Assembly: GCF_004337985.1 (NCBI RefSeq)
Contig: NW_021940922.1
Location: 248,001-312,000, forward strand
Reading direction: 5' to 3'
Source: Pyricularia pennisetigena
Taxonomy: Eukaryota > Ascomycota > Sordariomycetes > Magnaporthales > Pyriculariaceae
Length of the DNA: 64,000 nucleotides
Below the pieces are notes generated by a model. That model worked only from the letters and a program-made list of their open reading frames with translations, searched no databases and had not been told where the DNA came from. The first letter of the stretch is position 1. Each line of letters starts with the position of its first letter. Positions 20,022-30,540 of the stretch are shown piece after piece. The position numbers and the translations under genes are program-made.

Positions 20022-23000
20022 TCACGTGTGTCTCCTCGGGGCCTTCCTCCGCTCTCGTGTCTTTTTCGCATCGTGCTCGGCAACATTGTCCTCGGGTCCG
20101 TCCTCCGCAAAAACATCCTCTGCTGCGCTCCTGATCCACTGTTGCAAATTTACCGGAGGTCCTGCTGCGTCGGGGTACTCCCTGTGAAAGGTATCCAGCA
20201 GTACTGGTGAGTTTTTCAAGTCGCGGGCCTCATACCATGTCTCATCAGGGTCGAGTCCGACCCACGATACCTGATATTGCAACGTCTTCTTTCGTCCGAA
20301 TAGACGTGAGGCCAACACTTGCTCCACCTCCCACTCCGGTTCTCCGTTAATTTCGACCGGTGGTTCCGGCTTTTGATACTGCTGAGGTAATGGATCCGTT
20401 GCTGCCTTGCGCAGTCGGCTGGCGTGGAACAGCTTACTACCTTTATACCAGGCAGGGGTGTCGAGAATGAAGCTGTGGCCCTTTTCCTCGAGAATCGTCC
20501 ATGGTCCTGCATTTTGCGAGTCCAACTTGGTCGTAGGAGCTTCGGTGGAAAGACCCTTTTTGCTAACGTAAACCGCATCTCCCACCGTAAAGTCGACCGG
20601 TCGCCGCTTCTTATTAGCCTGCCTCTGTTGCTCTATCTGCGCTCCGAGTCCATTGTTGCGGGCCAGTTCCTGGGCTTGCCGGGCTTGGCGGACCATTTCC
20701 AGCGCCTTATGTTGCTGACCGGTCTCCAGGTCTTCTTCGTGTAAAGGTAGAGAGAGCGGGTCTCGAGGGCGAGCTCCTGTTTCTGCTTCGATCGGTGCCA
20801 TGCCGATAGAGGCGTGAACGGACGAGTTGTGGCCGAAGTCGAAAGCGGGAATATGCCGTCGCCAGTTCGTTTGGTACTTGTCTACATAAAAGCGCATTTT
20901 CTGATCCAATTCAGCGTTGGTAATTTCGACGCTGCCCTGACTTTGAGGGTGGCGGGCGCTTCCATGTTTATGCTTTGTTCCTGTCAACTCGTTTAAAGTG
21001 TTTAGGAACTCGGATATAAACGGTCCGGCGTTGTCGGAAAGCCATAAGTCGGGGACGCCTTTCCAACGGTACACAGTCTGATAATACCGCATGGCCAAGG
21101 TTTCCGCGGTGTCTGTCTTCTTTCCCGGTAGGGTGGCCAAAAGTTTGGTCAGTCGGCAGATGAAGACCCAGACGTAATCGTAGCCTTCTTTATCCTTGGG
21201 CATAGTTTTGCCGTCCACCATCACGTGCTGCCAACACCGTCTAGGGATCTCCAGTGGGTGCAGCAGCCCAGGCGTCTTGTCATGTCGTACCTTGTTGCGC
21301 TGACATTCGCGACAGTTTTTGATGTAGCGTTTGACGTCTCGATTTCGGTCGGGCCACCAGTAATCTCTTTTCAAGCGGCTGAGGGTTTTATTCTGGCCTC
21401 CATGGCCGAAGATCTTGGGCTCATGAGCTTCGCGGATGAGAGCCGTTCTTAAGAAGATCTTGCCATCCTGGGTAGTCTCGGGTACCGTTAACAAATTGTC
21501 GTGGTGACCTAGGTTCTGTTTCAGGTTTTCTTCCAGGATAAGGGCCACCAGGTCAGCTCCTTGCGGTGCGGAGGGTTCCAAGCTGCTAATGGTTGGAAGA
21601 GGTTCGCCGGGTCGGGAGTCGATCTTTTCTGGAGGGATTAGTGCAATGGTGCGGTCTAACACAGCTCGGGCCTTGACCGTAGGGTTGTCGATGGTTTTGC
21701 GCGAAAGGGCATCGGCTGCCACATTATCCTTGCCGGGACGGTATTTAAAGGTGAGGTCGAAGTTGGCCAGGTAGTCAGCCCATCGTATCTGGCGAGCGGA
21801 CAAAAGTTTCTTGGTCGACCAATAAATCAGGGCCTGGTGATCGGTGAAAACACAGAACTTGGTACCCAACAGGGCTGGTTCGAAGTCCTTTAGCGTATTA
21901 ATCACAGCTAATAGCTCCTGGTCCTGAATCGGATAGTTTTGTTCAGCAGGGGACATGGTTTTGGACGAATAGCCGATTGGCTTCCAGCTGCCATCGTCCT
22001 GTTGCTGCCACACGACACCGGCGGTGGCCCTGCCACTGGCGTCGGTGTCCATCCTGACAGGCATACCGGGTTTGAAGAAACTCATCACGGGGGCGGTGAC
22101 CACCAGTTGTTTCAGCGCTTCAAAGGCAGCTTTCTGCTCGGGGCCTCTTTCGAATGGGACTCCCCTTTTCAATAATCGGGTCAGAGGTTCTGCCTGTTCG
22201 CTGGCGTGATGGCAGAACGTCCGAACGAAATTGCATAAGCCTAGGAAGGATCGTACTGCCGAAACGGAGGTGACGTCGTCCCATCGCCAGCTGGTGATGG
22301 CTTCGACCTTTTTGGGGTCGATGCGGATACCTTTACCGATCTCTAGAAGTAAACCCAGGTACTCGATTTCGAAGACGCCGAAACTTGACTTTTTAATATC
22401 GCCTTGGAGTCCGGCTTTGTGCAGCCTGTAAATAACCTCCTCGGTTTGCTTAAAGTGGACTTGCTCCGATTTATCCTCGGTATAAATCAACACGTCGTCT
22501 GCGTAGGCGCTCGCGAAAGCGTCCAGCAGTTCATTAAGCTGAGCGTTGATAAAAGCTTGGAACCAGGCCGGTCCGACCTTCAGTCCAAAGGGTAGGACCT
22601 TCCACTGAAATGTGCCTTGTCGCGTTTTAAACGCCGTTAAATACCGTGACTTCGGATCCATTAGCAATCTGTTAAAAGCTCGAATAATGTCGATCTTGGT
22701 CATCCTCCGGGCTTTTCCACACTTGCTCAACGTCCCGGCCACGTCGGGGGCAAGTACTTGTCGTCCTTTGATGAATTTGTTTACCCATCGGTAATCCACA
22801 CAAAAACGCTGCTCCTTCGATTGCGGTTTAGGAACGAACAGAGTCGAAGCTGCGGTCTCCTCCATTGTCCGTTCAATGAAATCGATCCTCAGAAGTTCGT
22901 CGATGGTTTCCTTTTCCAACTCCATCATCGCGAAAGGGGTCGAATAGCGGGCTGGCCTCCCCTCCAAAGGTTTCTCGAGTTCCAAAACCACGTCGAAGCC

Positions 23001-23939
23001 GGGTCGGCTAGGCGGGAGAATCGTCGACGCCTTTTTGGAAAAGAAACCCTCAAGGTGGGCAAGTGCTTTGGGTAACTTGGCTCGTACTTGCGCGATGTGC
23101 TCCGGGTCTTCGCCTGCAGGAAATGGAATGGGATGTCCATCGTGAGTCTTGTTCCATTGCAGGGCTGATACCGCATTGAGGCTGGTCGTAGGCGTATCGC
23201 TTACTGGTACCAGCGGTATAGGCTCCGTGGGTAACGGGGATCGCTTCCATCGATCTTGACGTGGGTCGTTAAGAAGGGCACAAATATTTGCTGGCAGGGC
23301 TTTGTTGGAAACGGTCTTTGGGATAGTCGGAAAGGCGCTAATTTCTGCGATCTGAGCCTGGTTTCCGTGTTGGCGTTTAGGGCCTTGAAGTATCTTGCGG
23401 ACCTGGATGCGACGGTCTTCTTGTTCCATCTTGCGGTCCCGGCGGACTGCGTCAGCTTGGGCCTCAAGGTCCAGAGGCGGATTCGAACGTTGTACGACGA
23501 TTGCGGGTGAGTATTGGGCCATTGCGGGCAGGTCGTTGGGCCAAACGAAACTGCGGGTAGCTGGGAATAAGCCTACTCGATGCTTCGTCCACCATTCTTG
23601 TCCGATAAACACATCGTGTGCCGTTTCGAGGAGGATGAATTTCTGCCGTGGGAATTGTCGTCCGTCGATTTGCAAGGTGAGCCGAAGGTATTCGGTGGCT
23701 CTTGCGGTGACCTTCCGGTTAAAGTCTCCAAAGTCCAAAGGTTTGGGGAGCTTTTTAATAGGTAGCTCTAAACGTTGGGCGACCTTTTTCGCGAGGCTCG
23801 GTCGAATGGATAAGTACACATCTGCTCCGGTGTCACAGAGAGCTTGGGCGTTGAGACCACGACCTTTGTCTTGCAATTGAATGGGAGCAAGAAAGGTGTT
23901 TAATTTAGGTGATCTATCGATTTTAGCTATCTGAGGCAT
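20022..23939 (-). CDS. pol: element C pol polyprotein: protease, RT, RNase H, integrase, chromodomain
   Basis: An uninterrupted 1305-aa frame. The aspartic protease active site CDTGAD lies at residues 35-40. The reverse transcriptase spans roughly 330-520: VDYRWVNKF, IDIIRAF, LPFGLKVGPAWFQ and the catalytic YADD near 478. RNase H follows with DTDASGR near 630, the QELLAV glutamate, FTDHQAL and the terminal NVAADALSR. The integrase has an HHCC zinc domain (FGHGGQN, then CRECQRNK, about 836-880) and a catalytic triad: Asp in MVDGK, Asp in LSDNAGPF and Glu in GSVEITNAE, the last two about 36 residues apart. A C-terminal chromodomain (about 1200-1255, QVSWVGLDPDETWYEA) would bind methylated histone and guide insertion to heterochromatin, which matches where this copy sits. 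The frame is offset by -1 from gag and starts 29 nt after the gag stop. Confidence 0.95.
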   Translation of the reverse strand: MPQIAKIDRSPKLNTFLAPIQLQDKGRGLNAQALCDTGADVYLSIRPSLAKKVAQRLELPIKKLPKPLDFGDFNRKVTARATEYLRLTLQIDGRQFPRQKFILLETAHDVFIGQEWWTKHRVGLFPATRSFVWPNDLPAMAQYSPAIVVQRSNPPLDLEAQADAVRRDRKMEQEDRRIQVRKILQGPKRQHGNQAQIAEISAFPTIPKTVSNKALPANICALLNDPRQDRWKRSPLPTEPIPLVPVSDTPTTSLNAVSALQWNKTHDGHPIPFPAGEDPEHIAQVRAKLPKALAHLEGFFSKKASTILPPSRPGFDVVLELEKPLEGRPARYSTPFAMMELEKETIDELLRIDFIERTMEETAASTLFVPKPQSKEQRFCVDYRWVNKFIKGRQVLAPDVAGTLSKCGKARRMTKIDIIRAFNRLLMDPKSRYLTAFKTRQGTFQWKVLPFGLKVGPAWFQAFINAQLNELLDAFASAYADDVLIYTEDKSEQVHFKQTEEVIYRLHKAGLQGDIKKSSFGVFEIEYLGLLLEIGKGIRIDPKKVEAITSWRWDDVTSVSAVRSFLGLCNFVRTFCHHASEQAEPLTRLLKRGVPFERGPEQKAAFEALKQLVVTAPVMSFFKPGMPVRMDTDASGRATAGVVWQQQDDGSWKPIGYSSKTMSPAEQNYPIQDQELLAVINTLKDFEPALLGTKFCVFTDHQALIYWSTKKLLSARQIRWADYLANFDLTFKYRPGKDNVAADALSRKTIDNPTVKARAVLDRTIALIPPEKIDSRPGEPLPTISSLEPSAPQGADLVALILEENLKQNLGHHDNLLTVPETTQDGKIFLRTALIREAHEPKIFGHGGQNKTLSRLKRDYWWPDRNRDVKRYIKNCRECQRNKVRHDKTPGLLHPLEIPRRCWQHVMVDGKTMPKDKEGYDYVWVFICRLTKLLATLPGKKTDTAETLAMRYYQTVYRWKGVPDLWLSDNAGPFISEFLNTLNELTGTKHKHGSARHPQSQGSVEITNAELDQKMRFYVDKYQTNWRRHIPAFDFGHNSSVHASIGMAPIEAETGARPRDPLSLPLHEEDLETGQQHKALEMVRQARQAQELARNNGLGAQIEQQRQANKKRRPVDFTVGDAVYVSKKGLSTEAPTTKLDSQNAGPWTILEEKGHSFILDTPAWYKGSKLFHASRLRKAATDPLPQQYQKPEPPVEINGEPEWEVEQVLASRLFGRKKTLQYQVSWVGLDPDETWYEARDLKNSPVLLDTFHREYPDAAGPPVNLQQWIRSAAEDVFAEDGPEDNVAEHDAKKTRERRKAPRRHT

Positions 23940-23968
23940 GCAGACTGCCGAGGAGACTTTCGGCAGCC

Positions 23969-25519
23969 TTAGCAGTTTTCCGAATCCGACGAAGATAAGC
24001 TGTGGCCGGATCGTTCACAAGCCTCTCGATCGCCTTCGTGTTGAAGGGCGAGAACGGCGGCGATGTGAGCGGCCTTTTCGGGGCAATTGCGTGCCAGGTG
24101 CCCGGCTTCTTTGCAAAGGAAGCATCTACCCTCAGTGACCAATTTGGCGTTTTCTCTGCTGGGCGACTTCGGGGCGTCAATGGTCTGTGTGCGGGTTTGG
24201 TTCTTGGCTTCCTGGCTGTGCCGGCGATTCTCGCGTCGACGCTGTTTGCGTTCGGCGCTGGCTGAACGCTCACGGCGCTCTTCCCTCTTTTTGCGGTTCT
24301 CGCGGAGCTCCTCCCAAGCGCGTTGTTGGGCCAGCGCCGAGTTCGCAACTTCTCCGGCAAAGGTCTCGTACGAGATATTTGGGTCTTTGGATAGGCTGAG
24401 AAGCTGGGGGTTCAGGTTGGCAGGAATGTGCTCATAGAGAACCAACTTGCGTTCCGTTTTGGCAATGTTGGCTTTATCGGCTAGGCTGTTAACCTTGCCA
24501 ATAAACTGGTGGATGTCTGTTGACTTGTCCGACAGACTAAACTTCAGGTGACGAAGCTCCTCACGGGCTTTGGAGGCTTGATTGTCATCGTGGTAAACAG
24601 CGGCTAGGGTCGCGACCATTTCGGCTGCGCTGCTGAAAGGCATAATGGTGGATTCATAACGGCCTTGGATAAGGTCGTTGGCAAGCCCTTCAGTGAGGGA
24701 ATTAATCACTGCCATGCGGCTTCTTTCTGTTTTGTAAGTTTCGTCGTCCTCTACAAATTTATCTGCGATTTTAGTGATCCATTTATCAAAACGATCCTTA
24801 TCACCATTAAACATGCCGGGGTCGATGCTGGCTTTACGTGCCGTCCTGTCGTAGGCAGGGTTTTTAGCATTTTGGTTACTTCCGTAAGGCTTAAATGCTG
24901 TCCGGGCAGCGATACCATGGGGCTTAAACTCAGCCCCTCCAAAGGCGCTGTTCAAAGGCGTAATACCGCGGGTTTGACGGGTGGCATTGTTACTCCGGGT
25001 GGCGAGCTGGTCTTTAAGTTGGGCAATGGTGGCCAAAAGATCTTGCAGCTGTGATTGAGTGATTGTAGCCTGGCCGGCAGTGTTTTCGCTTTCGTCTGCC
25101 ATTTCGCTTCTCATTTGGGCGGCAGGCGAGGGCGCTCTGCTTGGAGGTTTCGGAATTTCGTTCCTGCCGTCTGACGTCTTGGCAGAAGGTTGGTGGGGAG
25201 GGCTTCGCGCCTCTCCTGGGTGCTCAGAAACTGACTCGTACTCGTACGATCCGTCAACTTCGATGCTGTCGACTGGCTGATCTTGCTCTGTGTCGGATTG
25301 GGGCTCAACGGGCTCTTCAGGCTCTGTGTTGGCGCTGGTAGGAGCGGGCTCTACTGGCTCTGGGCTCACTGGGGCAACTGTAATCTCTCCGTTTTGATCC
25401 GAACCTTCGGTGTTGGGAGTAGCAGTGCCTGAAGCCAAATTATCTGGCTTTGCTGAGTTTGCGTTTGTCACGCGTTGGGATTGGCGAATCGGTGGGCCGT
25501 AATTCTTACGCGGCGACAT
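23969..25519 (-). CDS. gag: element C gag polyprotein
   Basis: An uninterrupted 516-aa frame encoding the structural capsid and nucleocapsid protein. The first 150 residues are acidic, Pro/Ser-rich and low in complexity. The central part (about 220-380) reads as a helical retrotransposon gag capsid domain, with WITKIADKF near its start and LRHLKFSLSDKS and IHQFIGKVNSLADKA further on. A basic Arg/Lys-rich stretch follows. A CCHC zinc knuckle (CFLCKEAGHLARNC, C-x2-C-x4-H-x4-C) lies near residue 464, typical of nucleocapsid RNA binding. The start Met at 25519 lies about 130 nt inside the 5' LTR boundary, giving a short leader. Confidence 0.93.
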   Translation of the reverse strand: MSPRKNYGPPIRQSQRVTNANSAKPDNLASGTATPNTEGSDQNGEITVAPVSPEPVEPAPTSANTEPEEPVEPQSDTEQDQPVDSIEVDGSYEYESVSEHPGEARSPPHQPSAKTSDGRNEIPKPPSRAPSPAAQMRSEMADESENTAGQATITQSQLQDLLATIAQLKDQLATRSNNATRQTRGITPLNSAFGGAEFKPHGIAARTAFKPYGSNQNAKNPAYDRTARKASIDPGMFNGDKDRFDKWITKIADKFVEDDETYKTERSRMAVINSLTEGLANDLIQGRYESTIMPFSSAAEMVATLAAVYHDDNQASKAREELRHLKFSLSDKSTDIHQFIGKVNSLADKANIAKTERKLVLYEHIPANLNPQLLSLSKDPNISYETFAGEVANSALAQQRAWEELRENRKKREERRERSASAERKQRRRENRRHSQEAKNQTRTQTIDAPKSPSRENAKLVTEGRCFLCKEAGHLARNCPEKAAHIAAVLALQHEGDREACERSGHSLSSSDSENC

Positions 25520-25639
25520 TGATTTCGCGAATGGTGTCTTCTGTGGCCTAGTTTACCGTCGTGCACAGCCGACGTGGTGAACGATTGAATGAAGGGATTG
25601 AACGATATATTTTAATTGCTTCACCAGCAAATCATAGTG

Positions 25640-25650
25640 AGTTTAGAATT
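25640..25650 (-). promoter_or_regulatory. primer-binding site of element C, self-priming type
   Basis: One base after the 5' LTR the sense strand reads AATTCTAAACT. This is the exact reverse complement of the 11-nt AGTTTAGAATT inside the same LTR (25717-25707, sense strand). That is the arrangement of the Tf1/sushi group, where the 5' end of the mRNA folds back to prime its own reverse transcription. The LTR copy would then mark the transcription start, about 142 nt into the LTR, with a TTTAA-like box some 55 nt upstream. Confidence 0.75.
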
Positions 25651-25651
25651 A

Positions 25652-25859
25652 TGTCACGGCCAGGCATACATTGGAGAACCTCAGTGTATTAGGCGCTATC
25701 GACGAAAATTCTAAACTGAAGAGAAGAGAGAAATTACAATCGACGACGCGCTCAAGAGACGCGCTTAAATCCGGAGGTAGTGGATCCTTGTCCGATCCCT
25801 GGCTCGGTGTGGAGCCGAGTCGTGATTCTGAGGGTAGGTCTAGGGGCCTGATCCTCACA
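25652..25859 (-). repeat. 5' LTR of element C (208 bp)
   Basis: It carries the element's promoter. Inferred U3 is 25859-25718 and R-U5 is 25717-25652, if transcription starts at the 11-nt self-priming word. Confidence 0.95.
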
Positions 25860-25864
25860 TCCTC
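25860..25864. repeat. target-site duplication TCCTC, right copy (element C)
   Basis: Identical to 19758-19762. Confidence 0.95.
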
Positions 25865-26559
25865 CCTCCGTCGCGAGCGCTTGGTTAAAACCATTGTTTT
25901 CGAGGGTTTCGAAATTATACCGTATTTTTTCGGTAAAATTCGCGGCCATTTATGTCGTATAATCGCATCGAATTCTTAATATAATAAATATATTCGCCGG
26001 GGTCGGAAATATAATATTTCCTCCGTCCCTATTACCAATTGTAAATCATTTCCTCCTTTACGTGTATAGGTTTTTCTTATAATTTAACCCGTTCCCAATA
26101 AATCGATTAAATTAGGAAAAGAAAAATGCAATTACAAAAGTTTAAAATGGAAAACGATATTTTCCGTATCTAATAGAAAATTGCTCGTTTATAACGAAAA
26201 TTTTCCGAAAAGTTTAATCGGTTATTACGTTTACGTACACAAAAACGTTTTTTTTCAATTTCGTAGCGAGGCCGAAACCGTTCGTTTGGATGCCGTTTTA
26301 TCGGTTAAAAATATTACGGAAAAAAATCGTTTGGGTATTAACGAATTGTTTTTCGATAATCCCTCCGAATCGGGGTTAATCCCGGAATTTCATTTTCTGG
26401 GCTACATCGATATTGTTAACTGTTTTTCGGTATTAAGTACCAATCCGTATAATTGGTCTTTTGTAGGTTTAATTTCTGAAAATGGTAAATAATGCTTTTT
26501 TAAATCGTCCTTTTTTTCTGGTTAATTTGTTCGCAAATCCAATTCCTAATAATATTGGC
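25865..26559 (-). mobile_element. element A tail after the chromodomain
   Basis: AT-rich sequence between the chromodomain of A and the insertion point of C. The plus strand (antisense to A) is open at 26181-26492 without a recognised family. This is the place where element B carries its intact antisense ORF. Confidence 0.5.
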
Positions 26560-28882
26560 GAAATGGTTCCTAATAAATTTGGAAGTGGTTAAAAAGTTCC
26601 CAAATATTTTTTTCGTGTTTATAATTTTCCCATTTCATTAAAGATTTTGTCTTACCGTGGTTGCGTTTATAATTCAATATTCGTTCGACGTCGTACGTTT
26701 TTTTAACGTTAATTTTAATTGTTTCTTGGGTATTGGTACCGTGTGGTGCTGGTTCCAATAATAATACGTGGAACGTTAGGTGGATTTTTATAATTTTTGG
26801 TAACAGTGATTTATAATTGGTTTCGCTAATTTTTTTATCGATTTCAAAAAGTCCAAGTTTTTTTAAATTAAACTTGCCGTTTGGTCGTTATACTTTAATA
26901 TTACGTCGAATAAAATAGGCGCTATTCTCCTGCTGGAAAAATAATCCCATTATCCGATATTAATTGGCGTATTTGGTTATTTTTTCCCGTACGAATTTTA
27001 CCTTTTTCAAAGTTTTTGGTGGAGTTTTCGTAATTCGTTTATCTATTTATCGGTTCGTGGGACCGTATTCGTGGTTTTTAGTTTTTCACATACGGTCGGG
27101 TTAAATCCGTAATTAGTATAAAACGGGGTTGTTTTAATATTTTCATTTGTTAAACTGTTATACGCGAATTATATTGTGGGTAATAGCCGTATTTGATTAT
27201 CCTATTCATAGTTTATATAGCAGTTTATATTATTATTTTAATATTTGTTTCGCTCGTTTTATTTATCCGTCCGTTTGTAGGTGGAATACTATAAATAGTT
27301 TATAGTCGGTTTTTAAGTATTCCATCTACAATTTCCAAAGCTTTAATGTAAAAAATTTATTTTTGTCCGTAATAATGCGTTTTAAAAATCCGTAATTGCT
27401 GACAATTATTCGTAAAAAAATGTAAGCAATTTTTTCGGCGTTGCTATTTTCTTATAGGGTAGGAAATGGGCGTATTTAATAAATTTATCCATTATAATGA
27501 AATATGTTATTCTATTTGCTTTTAATGAATAGTTTTTCGGAAAATGTTAGTTTAACGATAAAATGTATTATAATAGTTTACCAGGTTCTGTTAGGGGTTG
27601 GTAAAAGTTGTAGGAGTTTATAAAGCTCGTGCTTTGCGGATTTGCTTTTTGCGCAAAATTCGCAATTTTTAATAGCTTTTCGTATTTTTTATCGTATTTT
27701 TTTAAAATTATAATGCTGTTTTAACCGTTTCCATATTTTGGAAATTCCTTGGTGTCCGTGGGCTTTGCTGTCGTGGATTTCCCGTATTTCTTCTGGTATA
27801 ATTACCGTCTTAATCGTTACAAAATTTCGATAAATTGGTAGAAAGTTTCCGTTGTCGTTTATTATAAGGATTTTCCGTGTTTTTTCAAATATGATATTTT
27901 TATAATTTAATATTCTTTAAAGGGCGTCGGCCTTACCGTTTTCTATTCTTTTTCGGTGAATGATCCTGAAATGGAATTTTAATAGGAATTCGGCCCATTT
28001 AACTTGTCGTTTGTTGAATATTTGACTAATAATCAAATAGGTTAAATTTTTATAATCCGTATAAATTAATATTTCGTATTTAATTCCGGATAATTGTGCT
28101 TTCCATTTTTCGAATGTTCGGATAATAGCTATAATTCTTCTATCGTGGATTTGGTAACTGAATTTTGGTTTATGTAATTCTTGTAAAAGAAAAGCGCAAA
28201 AGTGTAAACGTTTTTTTCGTTTCGTTGGCTAAACTCTCCTCCGATTGCATAATCGGATGCGTCGGTTTCGATTTCGAAAGGTCTTACTGGATTTAGTATT
28301 TTAAAAATCGGTTTTAATATTACTGCGTTTCGTAACTGCTCGAAAGCTTATTACATTTACCCGTCCATTGGAATTTTGATTTCTTTTTGGTTCTATTGGC
28401 CAATAAGGTGTCGATCGCGCCGTACCCTTTAATAAATCTTTTATAAAAACTCACGAATCCAAAAAATACCCGAACCTTTTTTACGTTTCATAATAAGGGC
28501 TATTCCTTTATTGTTGTATTCTCGATGTTTCCATCCTAATTTTTCTAAGGGCGATAATATATCCTAGGAAATTAATTTGTCTGCTGTACAAAATACATAT
28601 TTCGGGTTTAATTAAAAATTTAGCGTTTTGTAACTTTTGTTAAATTGTGTAAACGTGATTTTTATATTTTTCCAACGTTTTAAAGAATATAAGGATATCG
28701 TCCAAGTAAATTACGACAAAAACATTTAAACATTCCCTAAAAACGTGGTTAATTAGAGTTTATAAAACTGCGGGGGCGTTCGTAAAACCGAAAAATATTA
28801 TTAGGTATTCGTAATATTTTCGTTTAGTACAAAATGCTATTTTTCATTCCTCGCCTTCCTTTATACGGATTAAATTATATGC
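26560..28882 (-). pseudogene. element A pol: RT (part), RNase H, integrase, chromodomain, RIP-broken
   Basis: Minus-strand pieces are homologous to B. They include the RT segment at about 28880-28600 (the FRTK-KYYEY block, antisense of 28800-28860), RNase H with an ETDAS-type core near 28250, integrase at about 27900-27000, and a chromodomain frame at 26758-26570 (YDVERILNYKRNHGKTK, then KWENYKHEKNIWE). Many in-frame TAA and TAG codons occur where CAA, CAG or TGG is expected. The reverse transcriptase is cut at 28882 by copia element D and continues at 43813. Confidence 0.8.
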
Positions 28883-29436
28883 TGTTAATTAAGTGCGTTA
28901 TTTAGCATATAGTGGGTCCACTTTTATTTGTATATAAGCCACAATAAATAGTGCCGAAGTGGGGCTGTTAAGGTTGTTAAATTTTCTATTATATTTTGTG
29001 TGTTGCAGGAGTTGCGATTCAAAGTCAGCGAATGGGGTTTCACCCTGTACCGGGTTTAATACCCATCCTGCACTTAAGAGTCAGCTACCCTGTACCGGGT
29101 TGAAAATTTCACCAAGTCAGCAAATTAGTGCGAACCCAGAAATGGTTTGTATGGAAATAAAGGTGTTTTTTCAACAACGTATATGAAATAATTTTTCGGA
29201 AATTCGTGTGCGGCACCGGAACCTTTTGCGGGGTGCGAACCCCCACTTCGATGTCGGAAAATATGTAAGGGAGATAAAGCAAAATTTCCCCCACTAATGA
29301 ATTAAATCTATTAATCCCAAAATTAGTGAATTTAATGCATATAAACCCTGTAATTACAAGCTTTTATAACGTAAGTAGCACCACGCCGCACCTAGGTTAA
29401 TACATAACCCCCTGTTAATAACCCATATTGTTAACA
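28883..29436 (+). repeat. 5' LTR of element D
   Basis: About 554 bp, beginning TGTTAATT and ending TTGTTAACA. It contains a twice-used CCCTGTACCGGGTT word and a CCCTGTAATTACA near-palindrome. Confidence 0.85.
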
Positions 29437-30540
29437 GGTTATAAACCCGGAAAGGTTTTAACTTGTGTATTAAAGTGTATTTTGCAGCGTTGGAAAACCT
29501 AAAGTTTAAGCTTTATTTTGGTTATTGTCGTATCCTTACAGCACGTATATTGACGAAAATATTGCTGTTTTTATACGAAATTGTTGGTTTTAAGCGCTAA
29601 TACAGCACCTACCCCCTATATTTACAGTGGGCATCGCTAAAAATTAGCGTTCGACTCAGGCCTTTTTAGGTATTGCAGCGATCGCTTGCATTGCAAATCC
29701 AAAATTTTTGGTGTGGTTTTTGTGGATCGTGCACGCTATTGTCATTGGTTCAAATTTTTAATAGGGTTTACGCTGGCGAATTAGGGCCAAAAACCCCGGT
29801 ATTCGTTAGCTATTAGCCCACTAAATCACAATGCGTTTAATAGGGTTTACAATAACCCACAAACCCATTAGCGGAATTACGTTAGTGGTTAATTTACCCT
29901 GCACGATACCCTGCAGTCTACCCTGCACGATACCCTGCAATCTACCCTGCACCCATTTAACGAATTAAATTCGTTACGTGCACCTGGATTGGTACAAATA
30001 CCAGGGCACCCATTAATTGGGGATTTCAGGGATTCCAACCCTGTATTTTAGTGGACTTTAACCACTGAAAATAGCAATAAACCCTGTAATTGGCAATTAC
30101 AGGCCTATACCCGTTCAAAGGCAAACGATATAGCAAATCCTAAATTAAAATAGGGTACTTACCCCTAGGCAATTAGGTTAATTGATTATAACTATAATTT
30201 AACGAATTGCAACTATAATTTAGGTTATTTTATAATGGAAGATAGCCCTATATCGGGCCTTCCAGGCCCAATTCCAACAAATAAAGGGCCTAAAACCAGG
30301 TTAAGCTAAGTTTTAACCGCTAAATTACAGGCCCAAAACCTGCTTTTAAAAGCGTTAATTACGCAAATGGATCAATTTTAAAAGATAATTTAAAAATTAA
30401 CTGCCCTGTTAACCCTGAGAAACGGTAATTCCATTAACTTTAGTAGTAATTCGGAAAACAAACCCGCTACCGCACCCCCTAATCCACCCGGTAACCTAAT
30501 TTTGAATAACGGAATACTTAAAAAACTATCGAAACGGGTA
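29437..30540 (+). other. element D leader with CCCTGCA repeats
   Basis: Non-coding internal leader between the 5' LTR and gag. Around 29897-29952 a 24-bp unit built from CTACCCTGCACGATACCCTG repeats about two and a half times. CCTGTA/TACAGG words recur through this element, including its LTRs. Confidence 0.5.

Larger units (their letters stand above)
19763..25859 (-). mobile_element. intact young Ty3/gypsy chromovirus (element C)
   Basis: A complete 6097-bp element in minus orientation inserted in the tail of element A. Two 208-bp LTRs, which I read as identical, flank uninterrupted gag and pol frames. The duplication TCCTC borders both ends (19758-19762 and 25860-25864). GC content is normal and there is no RIP signature, in sharp contrast to both flanks, so it arrived after the surrounding elements were mutated. 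LTRs begin TGT and end ACA. A purine-rich tract precedes the 3' LTR, and a self-complementary primer site follows the 5' LTR. I do not assign a named family. Confidence 0.95.
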
